DNA from: Trichococcus palustris
GTDB lineage: Bacteria > Bacillota > Bacilli > Lactobacillales > Aerococcaceae
Length of the DNA: 64,000 nucleotides
Direction of reading: 5' to 3'
Assembly (NCBI RefSeq): GCF_900114465.1
Contig: NZ_FOTD01000001.1
Span: forward strand, 62,001 to 126,000
Shown: positions 63,850 to 64,000 of the stretch, piece after piece
Layout of the letters: every line of letters starts with the position of its first letter
Position numbering within the stretch: the first letter of the stretch is position 1
Translations under genes and position numbers: made by a program
The notes under the pieces: model-generated
Told to the model about the DNA's origin: nothing
Databases searched by the model: none
Seen by the model: only the letters and a program-made list of their open reading frames with translations

Positions 63850-64000
63850 ATGAATCATACAAATCTATTCCGGTCGATTGGTTCCATTTCTCGTCAAGCG
63901 ACTACTGAAATGAATCAGCAAGTAGTGCATTTTGGTTTAGACAACAATCTTTTTATCTATCTTATGAGGATTGTTGAGAAGGAGGGTCTTTCCCAATCAG
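63850..64000 (+). CDS. MarR-family regulator, 3' end cut by window
   Basis: An ATG at 63850 behind AGGAG (63837-63841) opens a frame that runs off the window end after 50 codons. The visible part (start MNHTNLFRSIGSISRQATTEMNQQ, then LFIYLMRIVEKEGLSQS) matches the N-terminal dimerisation helices and the start of the winged helix of MarR proteins. The divergent GNAT gene and the palindrome just upstream support autoregulation. The ligand cannot be inferred, and the rest of the gene is outside the window. Confidence 0.7.
   Translation, partial: MNHTNLFRSIGSISRQATTEMNQQVVHFGLDNNLFIYLMRIVEKEGLSQS

Overview
The window looks like the chromosome of a low-to-moderate GC Firmicute of the order Lactobacillales, most likely family Carnobacteriaceae and possibly Trichococcus. 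The evidence is gene content and order: a ypmS-yozE-deoD-ctp-lepB-rbgA-rnhB-dprA-topA-trmFO-xerC-hslV-hslU-codY block like that of other Gram-positive cocci and Bacillus, together with parE-parC, pflB-pflA and a Mn-dependent pyrophosphatase. No rRNA, tRNA, CRISPR array, prophage or intact insertion sequence was found. The genus is an inference; the sequence carries no marker that proves it.

Region 1 (1-15.8 kb, + strand) is housekeeping. It holds a cut ypmS gene, yozE, a purine nucleoside phosphorylase, a membrane-anchored S41 protease, two tandem type I signal peptidases, a ribosome-assembly GTPase, RNase HII, DprA, topoisomerase I, the tRNA methyltransferase TrmFO, XerC, the HslVU protease, CodY and a LacX-type sugar epimerase. 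Region 2 (15.8-21.1 kb) has plsY on the minus strand diverging from topoisomerase IV parE-parC. Region 3 (21.1-29.9 kb) is anaerobic and central metabolism: pyruvate formate-lyase and its activase, pyrophosphatase, a phosphoesterase, a two-domain VOC protein and a type I pullulanase. Region 4 (30.2-36.6 kb) is an oligopeptide ABC transporter; its binding-protein gene is separated from oppBCDF by an opposite-strand DUF3899 gene.

Region 5 (36.6-45.9 kb) is the most distinctive part. It is one long operon with nickel uptake genes (nikMN-nikQ-nikO), an unrecognised multi-pass membrane protein with an internal duplication, the urease maturation genes ureE-F-G-D and the structural genes ureA-B-C. 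The nickel importer supplies metal, UreEFGD insert it, and UreABC hydrolyses urea to ammonia and CO2. A consensus promoter, an inverted repeat over its -35 box and a perfect catabolite-response (cre) element precede the operon. A 28-bp perfect hairpin follows it.

Region 6 (46.0-54.1 kb) is an msm-like alpha-galactoside/sucrose system: an AraC regulator, an ABC importer, sucrose phosphorylase and a GH36 alpha-galactosidase, with a cre-like site near the probable promoter. Region 7 (54.3-64 kb) is mixed: an acidic pRiA4b-ORF3-like protein, glutamine-dependent NAD synthetase, an unknown membrane protein, a glycerol facilitator, a CNNM/CBS transporter-like protein, an NmrA-type oxidoreductase with a LysR regulator, a GNAT acetyltransferase and a cut MarR gene with a near-perfect palindromic operator. 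No clearly new multi-gene system is proven. The best lead is the unknown membrane protein inside the nickel/urease operon.
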